Positions 1 to 6,681 are shown, counted from the stretch's first letter. The stretch is 6,992 bases of DNA from Actinomycetes bacterium (GCA_023423215.1 JAFAFZ010000223.1:1-6992), one strand, 5' to 3'. A program made the numbers and translations. The notes: generated from the letters alone by a model not told the origin.

Positions 1-84
1 GGCTCGACCGGCCCGGGGCTCCGGTCGGGGACGCGGAAGTGATGGGTCCGCTTCTCCGACCGGCACCGCGCCCGGGGTTCCACA

Positions 85-125
85 GGATCGTGCGTGGCTG
101 TGGTCGGCCGAGCGGATCGTGCGTG
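85..125. repeat. Short direct repeat (12 bp, two copies)
   Basis: GGATCGTGCGTG occurs at 85-96 and again at 114-125, a spacing of 29 bases. The second copy runs into the 5' arm of the hairpin at 121-155. It lies in the non-coding stretch beyond the end of the hydrolase gene. No function can be assigned, and chance is possible in GC-rich DNA. Confidence 0.35.
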
Positions 126-155
126 CTGATGGTCGCTCCACGACCACCAGCACGC
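121..155 (-). terminator. Hairpin, probable terminator of the VOC-dioxygenase-hydrolase operon
   Basis: Arms 121-135 and 141-155 pair at 14 of 15 positions around a 5-base loop (136-140). The only mismatch is A129 opposite C147. The hairpin begins 24 bases beyond the stop codon of the minus-strand hydrolase gene, where an operon terminator is expected. There is no clear U-tract after it, which is common for stem-loop terminators in high-GC actinobacteria. A role in mRNA 3'-end stability is an alternative. Confidence 0.6.
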
Positions 156-179
156 AGGATCGCCCCTGCACCCCTGGGC

Positions 180-1046
180 TCAGCCCCTGGCGTGGGCGTC
201 CAGGAACGGCAGGACCAGCTCGGTGAAGGCCTCGGGTCGCTCGTAGTACGGCGCGTGGCCGGTGCCCGGCAGCAGCGACAGCTCGGCGTGCGGGACGACC
301 CGTGCGACGGCCTCGCCGACCGCGGGTGTGATCCAGCGGTCCTCGGCGCCCCAGATCAGCCGCGTCGGCAGGCCGAGCGCGGCGTACTCCTCGCCGACCA
401 GATCCTCGGGCCGGTCCTCGGCCAGGTAGCGGGCGAGCTCTGCGCGCGCCTCGGCGGTGCCCGGCGCGTCGCCGATCAGCGTCTCCTCGCGCACCCACCC
501 GTCGGTGACGAGCGACTGGTCGTGCACCAGGAACTCGAGCTTGGCGCGGGTGCCCGCCTCGCTCGTGTCGATGATCGGCGAACCCGCCGCAGCATCCTCG
601 GGCGGTCGCGGGGTGAGCCCCACCGCACCGATCAGCACCGTGGCCCGCACCCGCGACGGATCCGCCACCGCGGCGGTCGCGGCGACGTGGCCGCCGAGCG
701 AGGTGCCGAGCATCGTCACCGCGCCCAGGTCCAGCTCGTCGAGCAGCGCCCGCGCAACCCTCGTGTAGGCCGGCGTGCCGTGGGGGTAGCATGCGGGCCG
801 CTGGGCCAGGCCGTGCCCGGGGTGGTCCAGCGCGACGACGCGGAACCCGGCGGCGGCGAGCAACGGCATGACGGGTCGCCATCGGTCCGCACGGGAGCCG
901 GCTCCGTGCAGGCACACGAGCACGTCGTCGCCGACGACGGTGTCCAGCACCCGGGTGACGACGCCGTCCAGCGCGAGGGGGTACTGGGTGACGATGACAT
1001 CGTCCGCTGCCGCGGCGGTGCTGCTCACGGGAGGCGCGCTGGTCAC
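180..1046 (-). CDS. Alpha/beta hydrolase, possibly a meta-cleavage product (C-C bond) hydrolase
   Basis: A 288-residue alpha/beta-hydrolase-fold protein, the usual length for the C-C hydrolase and esterase branch. Visible landmarks: oxyanion-hole HGAG at residues 47-50, ALDHPGHG at 72-79, nucleophile elbow GTSLGG with Ser116, an acid in the GAED stretch (Asp236), and catalytic His264 in GTGHAPYYERP. The cap domain lies at about 140-220. No signal peptide is evident, so it is probably cytoplasmic. The GTG start at 1046 was chosen because it overlaps the TGA of the upstream dioxygenase gene by four bases (GTGA); no Shine-Dalgarno is visible, which fits translational coupling. The extradiol-like enzyme directly upstream suggests it hydrolyses the ring-cleavage product, as BphD/MhpC-type enzymes do. 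That role is inferred from context; the motifs show only a serine hydrolase, and an ester or amide hydrolase is equally compatible. Confidence 0.88.
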   Translation of the reverse strand: MTSAPPVSSTAAAADDVIVTQYPLALDGVVTRVLDTVVGDDVLVCLHGAGSRADRWRPVMPLLAAAGFRVVALDHPGHGLAQRPACYPHGTPAYTRVARALLDELDLGAVTMLGTSLGGHVAATAAVADPSRVRATVLIGAVGLTPRPPEDAAAGSPIIDTSEAGTRAKLEFLVHDQSLVTDGWVREETLIGDAPGTAEARAELARYLAEDRPEDLVGEEYAALGLPTRLIWGAEDRWITPAVGEAVARVVPHAELSLLPGTGHAPYYERPEAFTELVLPFLDAHARG

Positions 1047-2071
1047 AGCAGGAACGAGCGGTTGGTGTCGTCGACGACCGAGGTGAACGCGACTGACCCG
1101 CTGCCGGCGGGACGGGCGAAGAGCTCGACCGGCACGCCATCGGGGTCGAGCACGACGACGCTGTGCTTGCGGGCGTGGTCGACGGTGCGCTCGACCGGGA
1201 CGCCGGCGTCGGCCAGTCGTGCGGCTGCGGCGTCGACCTCGGCGGCGTCGGGCAGCTCCAGGCCGAAGTGGTGGAAGCCGATCGGGTCGCCCTCTCGCGC
1301 CTCCAGGACCAGGAGGTCGGGCAGGCCGAGCGTGCCCGAGAGGATCGCCCAGCGGCCGTCCCCGTGGTCCGCCTCGAGCTCGGTCAGGCCGACCACGGAC
1401 TCGTAGAAGTTCACCGAGCGCTCCAGGTCGGCCACGACGATCGTCGCGTTCGCGGTGCGCAGCGGCTGCACCAGCGCGCCCGGCACCGGACGGTGGTCGA
1501 GCACCTCGACGTAGTTGTGCTCCTCGCTCGGCGGCCCGTCCGCCTCGGGGGTCCAGCGGGCCGACAGCAGCTGGTCGCCCAGCGACTCGAAGAGCTCTCG
1601 CCAGTCGGGGGTCGAGTCCGAGTAGATCTCGAGCTCGTTCGCATCCGGGTCCGGCAGGTACACGCTGCGCGAGATCAGGTGGTCGTAGTAGCGGTGGACC
1701 TTCAGGCCCTGCTCCTCGCCCCGGCGGATCCCTGCCACGAGCGATGCCTCGGTCGGCATCTCGAAGGCCAGGTGGTTCAGCCCCGGCGCCGCGCCGATGC
1801 GGCTGGACTTCTGCACCAGCCCGTCGCGACCGACCAGCTCGCGCGCCGAGGACTGCATGAGCGCCAGGTCGTGGTGGCTGTTGCCGTTGCTCAGGAACTT
1901 GGCGTCCAACCCCGGCTCGTCGAAGGCGAACTCGAGCCCGAGGAGGTCGTGGTAGAAGGCGTACGACTCGTCCAGGTCGCCGACGTACATGTTCACGTGG
2001 CCGAACCGGCGGGGCCGGAACAGCACGCGGCCCCACTCGGTGGCGGGTTCGTGCACGGAGGTCGAGCTCAT
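1043..2071 (-). CDS. Two-module VOC protein, extradiol (catechol 2,3-dioxygenase-like) ring-cleavage dioxygenase
   Basis: A 342-residue protein made of two vicinal-oxygen-chelate modules, about residues 22-152 and 205-320, the architecture of type I extradiol dioxygenases, which use Fe(II) and O2 to open catecholic rings next to the diol. The first module carries a full candidate 2-His-1-carboxylate set: His25 (FGHVNMYV), His100 (LNHLAFEM) and Glu148 (NELEIYSD). It also has a near match to the extradiol signature, His131 through SVYLPDPDANELE. The second module keeps His268 (FHHFGLEL) and Glu316 (DPDGVPVELF) but has Asn208 where the first metal His should be, so it is probably degenerate. ATG 2071 was chosen because AGAGGA lies 7 bases upstream and the ATG overlaps the preceding gene's TGA (ATGA). 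Its last four bases overlap the hydrolase start. Family membership is firm. Substrate is unknown, and a non-dioxygenase VOC activity cannot be excluded. Confidence 0.87.
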   Translation of the reverse strand: MSSTSVHEPATEWGRVLFRPRRFGHVNMYVGDLDESYAFYHDLLGLEFAFDEPGLDAKFLSNGNSHHDLALMQSSARELVGRDGLVQKSSRIGAAPGLNHLAFEMPTEASLVAGIRRGEEQGLKVHRYYDHLISRSVYLPDPDANELEIYSDSTPDWRELFESLGDQLLSARWTPEADGPPSEEHNYVEVLDHRPVPGALVQPLRTANATIVVADLERSVNFYESVVGLTELEADHGDGRWAILSGTLGLPDLLVLEAREGDPIGFHHFGLELPDAAEVDAAAARLADAGVPVERTVDHARKHSVVVLDPDGVPVELFARPAGSGSVAFTSVVDDTNRSFLL

Positions 2072-2646
2072 CGGGTGGTCCTCTCGGGTGCTGTGTCGAG
2101 CGCGGCGTCTGCCGCGGTGTCGAGCGCGGCGTCCGCCGCGGTGTCGGTCGCGGTCGCGCCGGCGATCGGGTGCTCCTCGGCGATCTCCATCTGCAGGCCC
2201 CACGGGGTCAGGAAGTAGACCCAGCCGCGGTGGATGCCGCGATCGGTGCGGCCGTAGGTGGGCTCACCGAGCACGCGCACGCCGGGCACCTTGGCCAGGA
2301 ACTCGGCGGCGGCCGCCACGTCGTCGACGCGGAAGCCGAGGTGGTGTCCGCCGACGTCGCAGTTGCGCGGCATCTCGGTGCGCAGGTCCGGCGCGGCGTA
2401 CTCGAACAGCTCGGTGTGCACGCCGTGCAGGTCCAGGGTCACGAGCCGTGCGGACGCGTCGGGGTGGGCGTTGAAGCTGACGGCCATGTCGACGCCGTCC
2501 CGGCCACCGGCGAAGCGCTGCTCGCCGACCACCCGGGCGCCGAGCACCTCGACGAAGAAGTCGCGTGCGGCGTCGATGTCGGGCACCGAGGTCGACACGT
2601 GCTCGACGCCGGTCAGTCCGGGGATGGTCGTGGCGGTGTCGGGCAC
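2068..2646 (-). CDS. Single-module VOC (glyoxalase/dioxygenase superfamily) protein with a repetitive C-terminal tail
   Basis: A 192-residue protein with one VOC module at about residues 11-160. Candidate metal ligands in family order are His16 (GVEHVSTSV), Glu82 (ELFEY), His102 (GGHHLGFRVDD) and Glu154 (LQMEIAEEHP), resembling methylmalonyl-CoA epimerase, glyoxalase and small dioxygenases. Residues 164-192 form an Ala/Asp/Thr-rich tail built on an 8-residue repeat (DTAADAAL twice), outside the fold and probably disordered. The GTG start at 2646 is preferred over the upstream ATG codons because AAGGA lies 5 bases before it (2652-2656), and the longer versions would run through the palindromic operator. 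It is first in a three-gene operon and its stop overlaps the dioxygenase start by four bases. Lyase, isomerase and dioxygenase activities are all possible; the reaction is not assigned. Confidence 0.86.
   Translation of the reverse strand: MPDTATTIPGLTGVEHVSTSVPDIDAARDFFVEVLGARVVGEQRFAGGRDGVDMAVSFNAHPDASARLVTLDLHGVHTELFEYAAPDLRTEMPRNCDVGGHHLGFRVDDVAAAAEFLAKVPGVRVLGEPTYGRTDRGIHRGWVYFLTPWGLQMEIAEEHPIAGATATDTAADAALDTAADAALDTAPERTTR
2094..2153 (-). repeat. 24-bp in-frame tandem repeat in the VOC gene
   Basis: Two adjacent 24-base units, 2094-2117 and 2118-2141, differ at a single base (T2110 versus C2134). A partial third unit follows at 2142-2153. The unit is a multiple of three, so copy-number change would add or remove eight residues (DTAADAAL) from the C-terminal tail without a frameshift. 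The near identity suggests recent duplication. Confidence 0.85.
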
Positions 2647-2651
2647 TGGCG

Positions 2652-2656
2652 TCCTT
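2652..2656 (-). promoter_or_regulatory. Ribosome binding site deciding the GTG start of the VOC gene
   Basis: On the minus strand AAGGA ends 5 bases before GTG 2646. It is the only Shine-Dalgarno-like sequence near the candidate starts of this gene and supports GTG rather than the ATG codons upstream of the palindrome. Confidence 0.7.
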
Positions 2657-2672
2657 CGGCTCGTGACTGAGG

Positions 2673-2692
2673 TCGCATCATATATGATGCGA
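2673..2692. promoter_or_regulatory. Perfect 20-bp palindrome, probable shared operator of two divergent operons
   Basis: TCGCATCATATATGATGCGA is its own reverse complement. Its centre lies 36 bases before the GTG of the minus-strand VOC operon and 40 bases before the ATG of the plus-strand amidohydrolase, in a gap of only 76 bases. It is strikingly AT-rich for this DNA. TATGAT, one mismatch from a TATAAT -10 element, occurs within it on both strands, so a bound dimer could block both promoters; no convincing -35 hexamer was seen on either side. Related sites at 6155-6174 (15 of 20 identical) and 6802-6821 (13 of 20) support it as a real transcription-factor site. The length and symmetry would suit a GntR-, TetR- or MarR-type dimer, but the family cannot be decided. 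Confidence 0.8.
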
Positions 2693-2722
2693 GACTTCGA
2701 CGGAACCCCCGGGAGGGACCCC

Positions 2723-4162
2723 ATGGCGACCTGCTCGCTGCTCATCACGAACGCCCTGGTCGTCACCATGGACCCCGATCGGCGGGTCCTGTCGCCGGGC
2801 TTCGTGGCGATCGAGGAGGATCGGATCGTCGCCGTCGGTCCCCGGGACGAGTGCGCCTACGAGGCCGACCGGGTGATCGACGCCGAGGGCCACGCAGTGC
2901 TGCCCGGCTTCGTCAACGCCCACACCCACTCGCTCGACCTGCTGCTGCGCGGCGGGCTCTGCGACGACCGCGGCCTGTACGACTGGCTGACCAACATCGT
3001 CGACCCGGGCTGCGGCGCCTACGAGGCCGACGACGTCGACACCGCCACCCGCATGTACTGCCTCGAGGCGCTGCGCTCGGGCATCACGACGGTGGTCGAC
3101 AGCGTCGAGGTGCCGATCGAGGCCTGGGACGAGACGGCGGACACGATGATCGGGATCTACACCGAAGCCGGGCTGCGCACCGTCTACTCGATGATGTTCT
3201 ACGACCACATCGCTCCCGAGGCGCTGGCTCGCCTGGACGCGGCGGACCAGCGGCCCGAGCCGTACCGCACCGACTTCGGCGCGCTGATGGACCTGGACGA
3301 GGCGCTCGCCGGCATCGAGAAGGTCATGGCCCGGCACCACGGCACGCAGAACGGCCGCATCTCGGTGTGGCCCTCGCCCGGCGTGGCGATCTTCTGCTCC
3401 CGCGAGGCGTTCCGGCGCGCGACCGAGCTGGCAGAGCGCTACGGCGTCATGACGACCGTGCACGTGTGCGAGTCCGAGGTCGACGAGCACCAGTCCGGCA
3501 TGCGCGGCATCCAGTACCTGGAGCAGATCGGCTACCTGTCGCCGGACGTGCTGGCCGGTCACTGCGTGCAGATCGACACCAACGACGTGATGGCGCTGGC
3601 CCGCACCGGCGCGAAGGTCGCGACCAACACCGTGTCCAACATGTTCCTGGGCAACGGCATCGCCCCGGTCGCCGAGCTGCTGGCCGCCGGCGTGTCGGTC
3701 GGCGTCGGGACGGACGACTCGAACTGCAACGGCGGGGTGAACATGCTGGCGGACCTGAAGTTCGTCGCCCTGGCGCAGAAGGCCCGCTACCGGGACGCGA
3801 AGGTCATGACCGCCGAGCGTGCGCTCGAGATGGCCACGATCCTGGGCGCCGACGCGGTCGGCATGGCCGATCGCATCGGCTCGCTCGAGGTCGGCAAGCA
3901 GGCCGACGTCATCGTGGTCGACCTGTCGGGTTCGCACCTCTACCCGCGCCACAACGTCGCGTCGGTGCTCGTCTACCAGGCGCTCGGCGACGAGGTCACG
4001 ACGGTGATCGTCGACGGCCGGGTCGTGATGGAGGACCGCCGGGTGCCGTGGCTGGACGAGGCGGGCGAACGTGAGCTGGTCGCCCGCGCCCAGGCCGCCT
4101 CCGAGCGGGTCGTCGTCGACGGCCACCTGCCCGAGCAGGCTGCCGCCCTGTGGCGCTCCTGA
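2723..4162 (+). CDS. ATZ/TRZ-type amidohydrolase (metal-dependent deaminase or aminohydrolase)
   Basis: A 479-residue amidohydrolase-superfamily enzyme, typical length for the group that includes chlorohydrolases, hydroxyatrazine aminohydrolase and S-adenosylhomocysteine/guanine-type deaminases. An N-terminal beta-sandwich strand set (about 5-60) leads into PGFVNAHTHS with metal ligands His67 and His69. Then come His247 with Glu250 (VHVCES), His280 (AGHCVQ) and Asp331 (VGTDDSN), the complete mononuclear metal set including the H-x-x-E proton shuttle. The C-terminal sandwich returns with GKQADVIVVD (391-400). There is no signal peptide, so it is cytoplasmic. ATG 2723 is chosen for GGAGG at 2712-2716, 6 bases upstream; an in-frame ATG at 2687 lies inside the palindrome. 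Expected chemistry is hydrolytic removal of an amino, alkylamino or halide group from a heterocycle. The substrate is unknown, and the loop after Asp331 (DDSNCNGG) is not the common GTDGAASNN form. Confidence 0.93.
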   Translation: MATCSLLITNALVVTMDPDRRVLSPGFVAIEEDRIVAVGPRDECAYEADRVIDAEGHAVLPGFVNAHTHSLDLLLRGGLCDDRGLYDWLTNIVDPGCGAYEADDVDTATRMYCLEALRSGITTVVDSVEVPIEAWDETADTMIGIYTEAGLRTVYSMMFYDHIAPEALARLDAADQRPEPYRTDFGALMDLDEALAGIEKVMARHHGTQNGRISVWPSPGVAIFCSREAFRRATELAERYGVMTTVHVCESEVDEHQSGMRGIQYLEQIGYLSPDVLAGHCVQIDTNDVMALARTGAKVATNTVSNMFLGNGIAPVAELLAAGVSVGVGTDDSNCNGGVNMLADLKFVALAQKARYRDAKVMTAERALEMATILGADAVGMADRIGSLEVGKQADVIVVDLSGSHLYPRHNVASVLVYQALGDEVTTVIVDGRVVMEDRRVPWLDEAGERELVARAQAASERVVVDGHLPEQAAALWRS

Positions 4163-4169
4163 CCCCTGG

Positions 4170-4240
4170 CCCGGTCGAACTCCGAACCCTGGCGAGGCGG
4201 GTGCGGACGTGCACGCCAGGGCACGCGTTCCCCCACCGGG
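4170..4240. terminator. Nested inverted repeats between convergent genes, possible bidirectional terminator
   Basis: The 95-base gap between the convergent amidohydrolase and SDR genes contains an 8-bp perfect inverted repeat, CCCTGGCG (4187-4194) and CGCCAGGG (4214-4221), with a 19-base loop. It is enclosed by a 6-bp repeat, CCCGGT (4170-4175) and ACCGGG (4235-4240). The position fits a terminator shared by both genes. There is no U-tract on either strand, so the call rests on structure and context. Confidence 0.5.
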
Positions 4241-4257
4241 TCCACAAGAGCGGGGGC

Positions 4258-4992
4258 TCAGTCGAACGAGGCGCGGATGAGGCGCTGCGCGCCGTTGGGC
4301 CAGATCCGGTTGAGGAGGTGGCTGACGTGGGTCTCGCCCATGCGGATCTCGGGCTTGTCCTTGGCGAAGCCCTTCACCACGACGTCCGCGACCTTGGACG
4401 GCGCCATCTTCTTGCAGTCGAGCCCGGCGATCATCTCGGTGTCGACCGCGGGTGGCACGATCTCGACGACCCGCACGCGGTCCCGCAGTGCGTAGCGCAG
4501 CGAGCGGCACAGCGAGTTCATCGCCGCCTTCGTGAGCGAGTACCCGGGCACGTCGTGCGCCGGTGCGTACGCGATGCCCGAGGTCACCACGGCGAGGCAG
4601 GCCTCGGGGTTGCGCTCCAGCAGCGGCAGCAGGCGCCACGAGACGTTGACGACGCCCATGATGTTCGTGTCGACGTCGCTGCGGATCGCCTCGGGCACGC
4701 CGGCGTCGTGGAAGTCCAGCGCGTGGGTCACCGCCGCGTTGTTGATGACGGTGTCCAGGTGCGGGTGCTCGGACTCGAGGAACTCGGCCAGCCGCTCGAC
4801 CGAGTCCAGGTCGGTGATGTCGCACGGGAAGGTGACCAGGCCGGGCAACGTCGCCGCCGCGGCGGCCAATCGCTCCTCGGACCGACCGCACGCGACGACC
4901 GTGTTGCCGAGCGCCAGGAACTTGCGGGCCATCTCGATGCCGATGCCACCCGCGCCGCCGGTGATGAGGATGGTCCTGCCGGAGGTGCGCAC
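4258..4992 (-). CDS. Short-chain dehydrogenase/reductase (SDR), classical type
   Basis: A 244-residue Rossmann-fold oxidoreductase. Visible: cofactor motif TGGAGGIG (11-18), CGRSEERL after the second strand (Arg37, suggesting NADP(H) rather than NAD(H)), CDIT (57-60), NNAA (84-87), and the catalytic set Asn110, Ser138 (VVTSG), Tyr151 and Lys155 (YSLTK). The sequence most resembles the DltE-like SDR group, a name that implies no substrate. GTG 4992 is the start, with only one base (4993) between it and the stop of the upstream gene, so the two are co-transcribed and probably coupled. No strong Shine-Dalgarno is seen. In this operon it would oxidise an alcohol or reduce a carbonyl intermediate of the pathway. 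Confidence 0.92.
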   Translation of the reverse strand: MRTSGRTILITGGAGGIGIEMARKFLALGNTVVACGRSEERLAAAAATLPGLVTFPCDITDLDSVERLAEFLESEHPHLDTVINNAAVTHALDFHDAGVPEAIRSDVDTNIMGVVNVSWRLLPLLERNPEACLAVVTSGIAYAPAHDVPGYSLTKAAMNSLCRSLRYALRDRVRVVEIVPPAVDTEMIAGLDCKKMAPSKVADVVVKGFAKDKPEIRMGETHVSHLLNRIWPNGAQRLIRASFD

Positions 4993-4993
4993 G

Positions 4994-6088
4994 TCAGATC
5001 AGCTCGACGGCGTCGTCGTTGCCGACCGCCAGCACCCGACCGGTGAGCGTCATGCCGGCGTAGGGCGCACGGTCCGGGGTCTGGCGGGGCTCCCACCGGC
5101 CGACGACGTGTTCGTCGGTCGGGTCGACGATGACGAACGAGGGCTCGAGCTCGACGCCGAAGCGCTCGGCCGGCGCCGTCGTGAGCTTCGCCCACACCTG
5201 CTCGAGCGGCCAGTCGTAGAGGTTGCGGGCGGTGAGCATCGCGGCCAGGAAGTTCTGCTGCACCTGCAGGCCGGGGCCGGTCGGATGCTGCAGGGGCGGC
5301 GCGTTGTGGTCGGTGACGATGAAGTCGATCTCGTCCAGGACCAGCGGCGCGAACTCGGCGACCTGCTCGGCGCTGCCGACCGGCGGCAGCACGAACAGCT
5401 GCTCGCGCACCTCGTCCGCGACGGGCAGCAGGAAGTGCGGGCTGGTCTGGAGCGTCGCGCCCTGGAGGCCCTGCATCGTGCGCACCAGCTCCTCGGACAC
5501 GGCGTGGCGGAAGTGCACCGGCACCGGGGCCTCGGCCACGACCTCCTCCACGTCGGAGAAGTCCTTGCAGTAGATGATCGGCAGCAGTCCTGCGCCGGCG
5601 ACCGTCTCGAGGTTCTCCCAGAAGCCGTCGCCGTAGGAGTAGAGCTTGCACACCGGCGGCATGAGCGAGCGCACGAGCTCGGCGTTGGTCTCGAGCCACT
5701 CGCCGAAGCCGCTGCTGTCGCGGTCCGAGTGCACCGAGAGGATCGGCGTGATCCTCGGCAGCGCCCACCGGGTCAGGTCCCCGAAGAGCGCCTCCAGGTC
5801 GACGTCCTTGATGTCCTGCCACTGCAGCGCGACGTTCACGCGCGTCACGCCGCCCTGCAGCGCGAGGGAACGGTCGCTCTCTCGCAGCCCGACCTCGACG
5901 AGCGGCATGTGGGCGTCCGCGTCGTAGATGCCCGGGAGCACCCACCAGTCGGCACCCTCGAGGTCACGGCCCTCGCTGCGAGGGAGGTCCGCGCCCCGCT
6001 GTGCCAGCCGGCCGTCCTCGATGCGGATGCTCGTGCGCTCGCCGCTGAGGGGGTCGAGCAGGTCGTGGAAGGTGGTCGAGAAGGCCAT
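4994..6088 (-). CDS. Dihydroorotase-like cyclic amidohydrolase with non-canonical metal ligands
   Basis: A 364-residue protein of the amidohydrolase superfamily, nearest in layout to dihydroorotase, hydantoinase and allantoinase. Landmarks by position: PGIYDADAHMP (52-62) where the family has an HxH pair, so the first His is Asp58 and the second is His60; Lys148 (VCKLYS), the candidate carboxylated lysine; Tyr173 (IIYCKD) where a metal His is usual; His195 (VHFRHAVS); SPHFLLP (216-222); and Asp260-His261 (VTDHNAPP). The fold is clear, but two of the usual ligands are replaced. It may bind one metal, use a different centre or have new chemistry. ATG 6088 is preferred because GGAGGA (6093-6098) lies 4 bases before it. 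It is first in an operon with the SDR. A cyclic amide or imide of the imported compound is a plausible substrate, but this is inference. Confidence 0.85.
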   Translation of the reverse strand: MAFSTTFHDLLDPLSGERTSIRIEDGRLAQRGADLPRSEGRDLEGADWWVLPGIYDADAHMPLVEVGLRESDRSLALQGGVTRVNVALQWQDIKDVDLEALFGDLTRWALPRITPILSVHSDRDSSGFGEWLETNAELVRSLMPPVCKLYSYGDGFWENLETVAGAGLLPIIYCKDFSDVEEVVAEAPVPVHFRHAVSEELVRTMQGLQGATLQTSPHFLLPVADEVREQLFVLPPVGSAEQVAEFAPLVLDEIDFIVTDHNAPPLQHPTGPGLQVQQNFLAAMLTARNLYDWPLEQVWAKLTTAPAERFGVELEPSFVIVDPTDEHVVGRWEPRQTPDRAPYAGMTLTGRVLAVGNDDAVELI

Positions 6089-6153
6089 GCCGTCCTCCGG
6101 GGGGTCGATCGTCGAAAGCGCCCGGCCTTGCGCCAGGTCGCATGATGATCGAC

Positions 6154-6174
6154 CATACATCATGTATGACGCGA
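6154..6174. promoter_or_regulatory. Second operator-like palindrome in a divergent promoter gap
   Basis: Aligned on its TCATGTATGA core (6160-6169), the 20 bases 6155-6174 match the perfect palindrome at 2673-2692 in 15 positions, including the flank ending GCGA. A second symmetry overlaps it: CATACAT (6154-6160) and ATGTATG (6162-6168) around C6161. CATGATG (6141-6147) and CATCATG (6158-6164) form a further inverted repeat. The site is about 76 bases upstream of the dihydroorotase-like gene and overlaps possible starts of the SnoaL-like gene, so it could control both. Confidence 0.65.
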
Positions 6175-6681
6175 GATCGTGTGGCCCCTGACCACCCCGA
6201 GACCGACACCGCTGAGGCCGGCGCAGCGGCACTCCCAGACCTGGACGCCGAGGCGGCCGTGCGGCGGGTGATGGTCGCCTACATGGCGGCGTGTGATGCG
6301 CACGACGCCGACGCGGTGGCCGAGCTCATGCACTCCGACGTCGTGTTCCGCCCGCTGCTGCCCGATGCCGAGCCCTCGTCGATCGGGCGGGAGGCGGTGC
6401 GGGCCGACTACGCCGCCGCCTGCGCCCGGCTCACCTGGTGCGTGCACCACCTGACGAACGAGCGCATCCGTGTGGACGGTGACCGGGCCGAGGCGGGCTG
6501 GTCGTACTTCGAGCCGGTGGTGAACCGGGGCGACCTGGCGGCGTGGACGGCGGGTCGGTACCGCCACGTGCTCGAGCGCCGCGACGGCGTCTGGAAGTTC
6601 TCGGAGTTCCGCATCCTGGGCGTGCTCGCCGCGCCCTACGGCACCGGCTGGGTCCCGGAGCACAAGGTCCCCCTGCCGTAG
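6166..6681 (+). CDS. SnoaL/NTF2-like family protein
   Basis: With the start used here it is 171 residues; the conserved part, about residues 26-150, has the length of a cone-shaped NTF2-like domain. Visible features: long first helix DAEAAVRRVMVAYMAACDAHDADAV with an Asp-His pair, strand SDVVFRP, helix IGREAVRADYAAAC, then HHLTNERI, GWSYFEPVV and a closing strand set GRYRHVLERRDGVWKFSEFRI. Family members include polyketide cyclases, dehydratases, isomerases and small subunits of ring-hydroxylating dioxygenases; no partner large subunit is in view. The start is uncertain: in-frame ATG codons at 6142, 6145 and 6166 and GTG 6181 all lack a strong ribosome site, and the operator-like repeat overlaps 6166. 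It is transcribed away from the dihydroorotase-like operon. A role as dehydratase or isomerase on a pathway intermediate is inference. Confidence 0.8.
   Translation: MTRDRVAPDHPETDTAEAGAAALPDLDAEAAVRRVMVAYMAACDAHDADAVAELMHSDVVFRPLLPDAEPSSIGREAVRADYAAACARLTWCVHHLTNERIRVDGDRAEAGWSYFEPVVNRGDLAAWTAGRYRHVLERRDGVWKFSEFRILGVLAAPYGTGWVPEHKVPLP

Noticed and set aside
39..1406. Long plus-strand open frame of 455 codons opposite the hydrolase and dioxygenase genes
   Set aside because: It is Arg/Gly-rich without recognisable motifs and lies antisense to two genes with clear catalytic motifs and coupled starts. Long antisense frames are expected at this GC content.
180..2036. Extended hydrolase reading frame of 618 codons
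   Set aside because: Sequence upstream of GTG 1046 is Arg/Pro/Ala-rich and out of frame with the dioxygenase it overlaps. It is an open frame by composition, not a fusion protein.
2094..2153. Tandem repeat considered as a CRISPR-like or iteron array
   Set aside because: The units are adjacent with no spacers, there are only about two and a half copies, and they are in frame within a coding tail.
2687..2722. ATG 2687 as an upstream in-frame start for the amidohydrolase
   Set aside because: It lies inside the perfect palindrome and has no ribosome site, whereas ATG 2723 has GGAGG at the right distance and the family N-terminus begins there.
2678..4891. Minus-strand open frame of 737 codons across the amidohydrolase and into the SDR
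   Set aside because: It is low-complexity, has no domain motifs, spans an intergenic hairpin, and is antisense to the well-supported amidohydrolase and out of frame with the SDR.
4150..5046. Plus-strand open frame opposite the SDR gene
   Set aside because: It has no motifs and is antisense to an SDR that carries the full cofactor and catalytic motif set.
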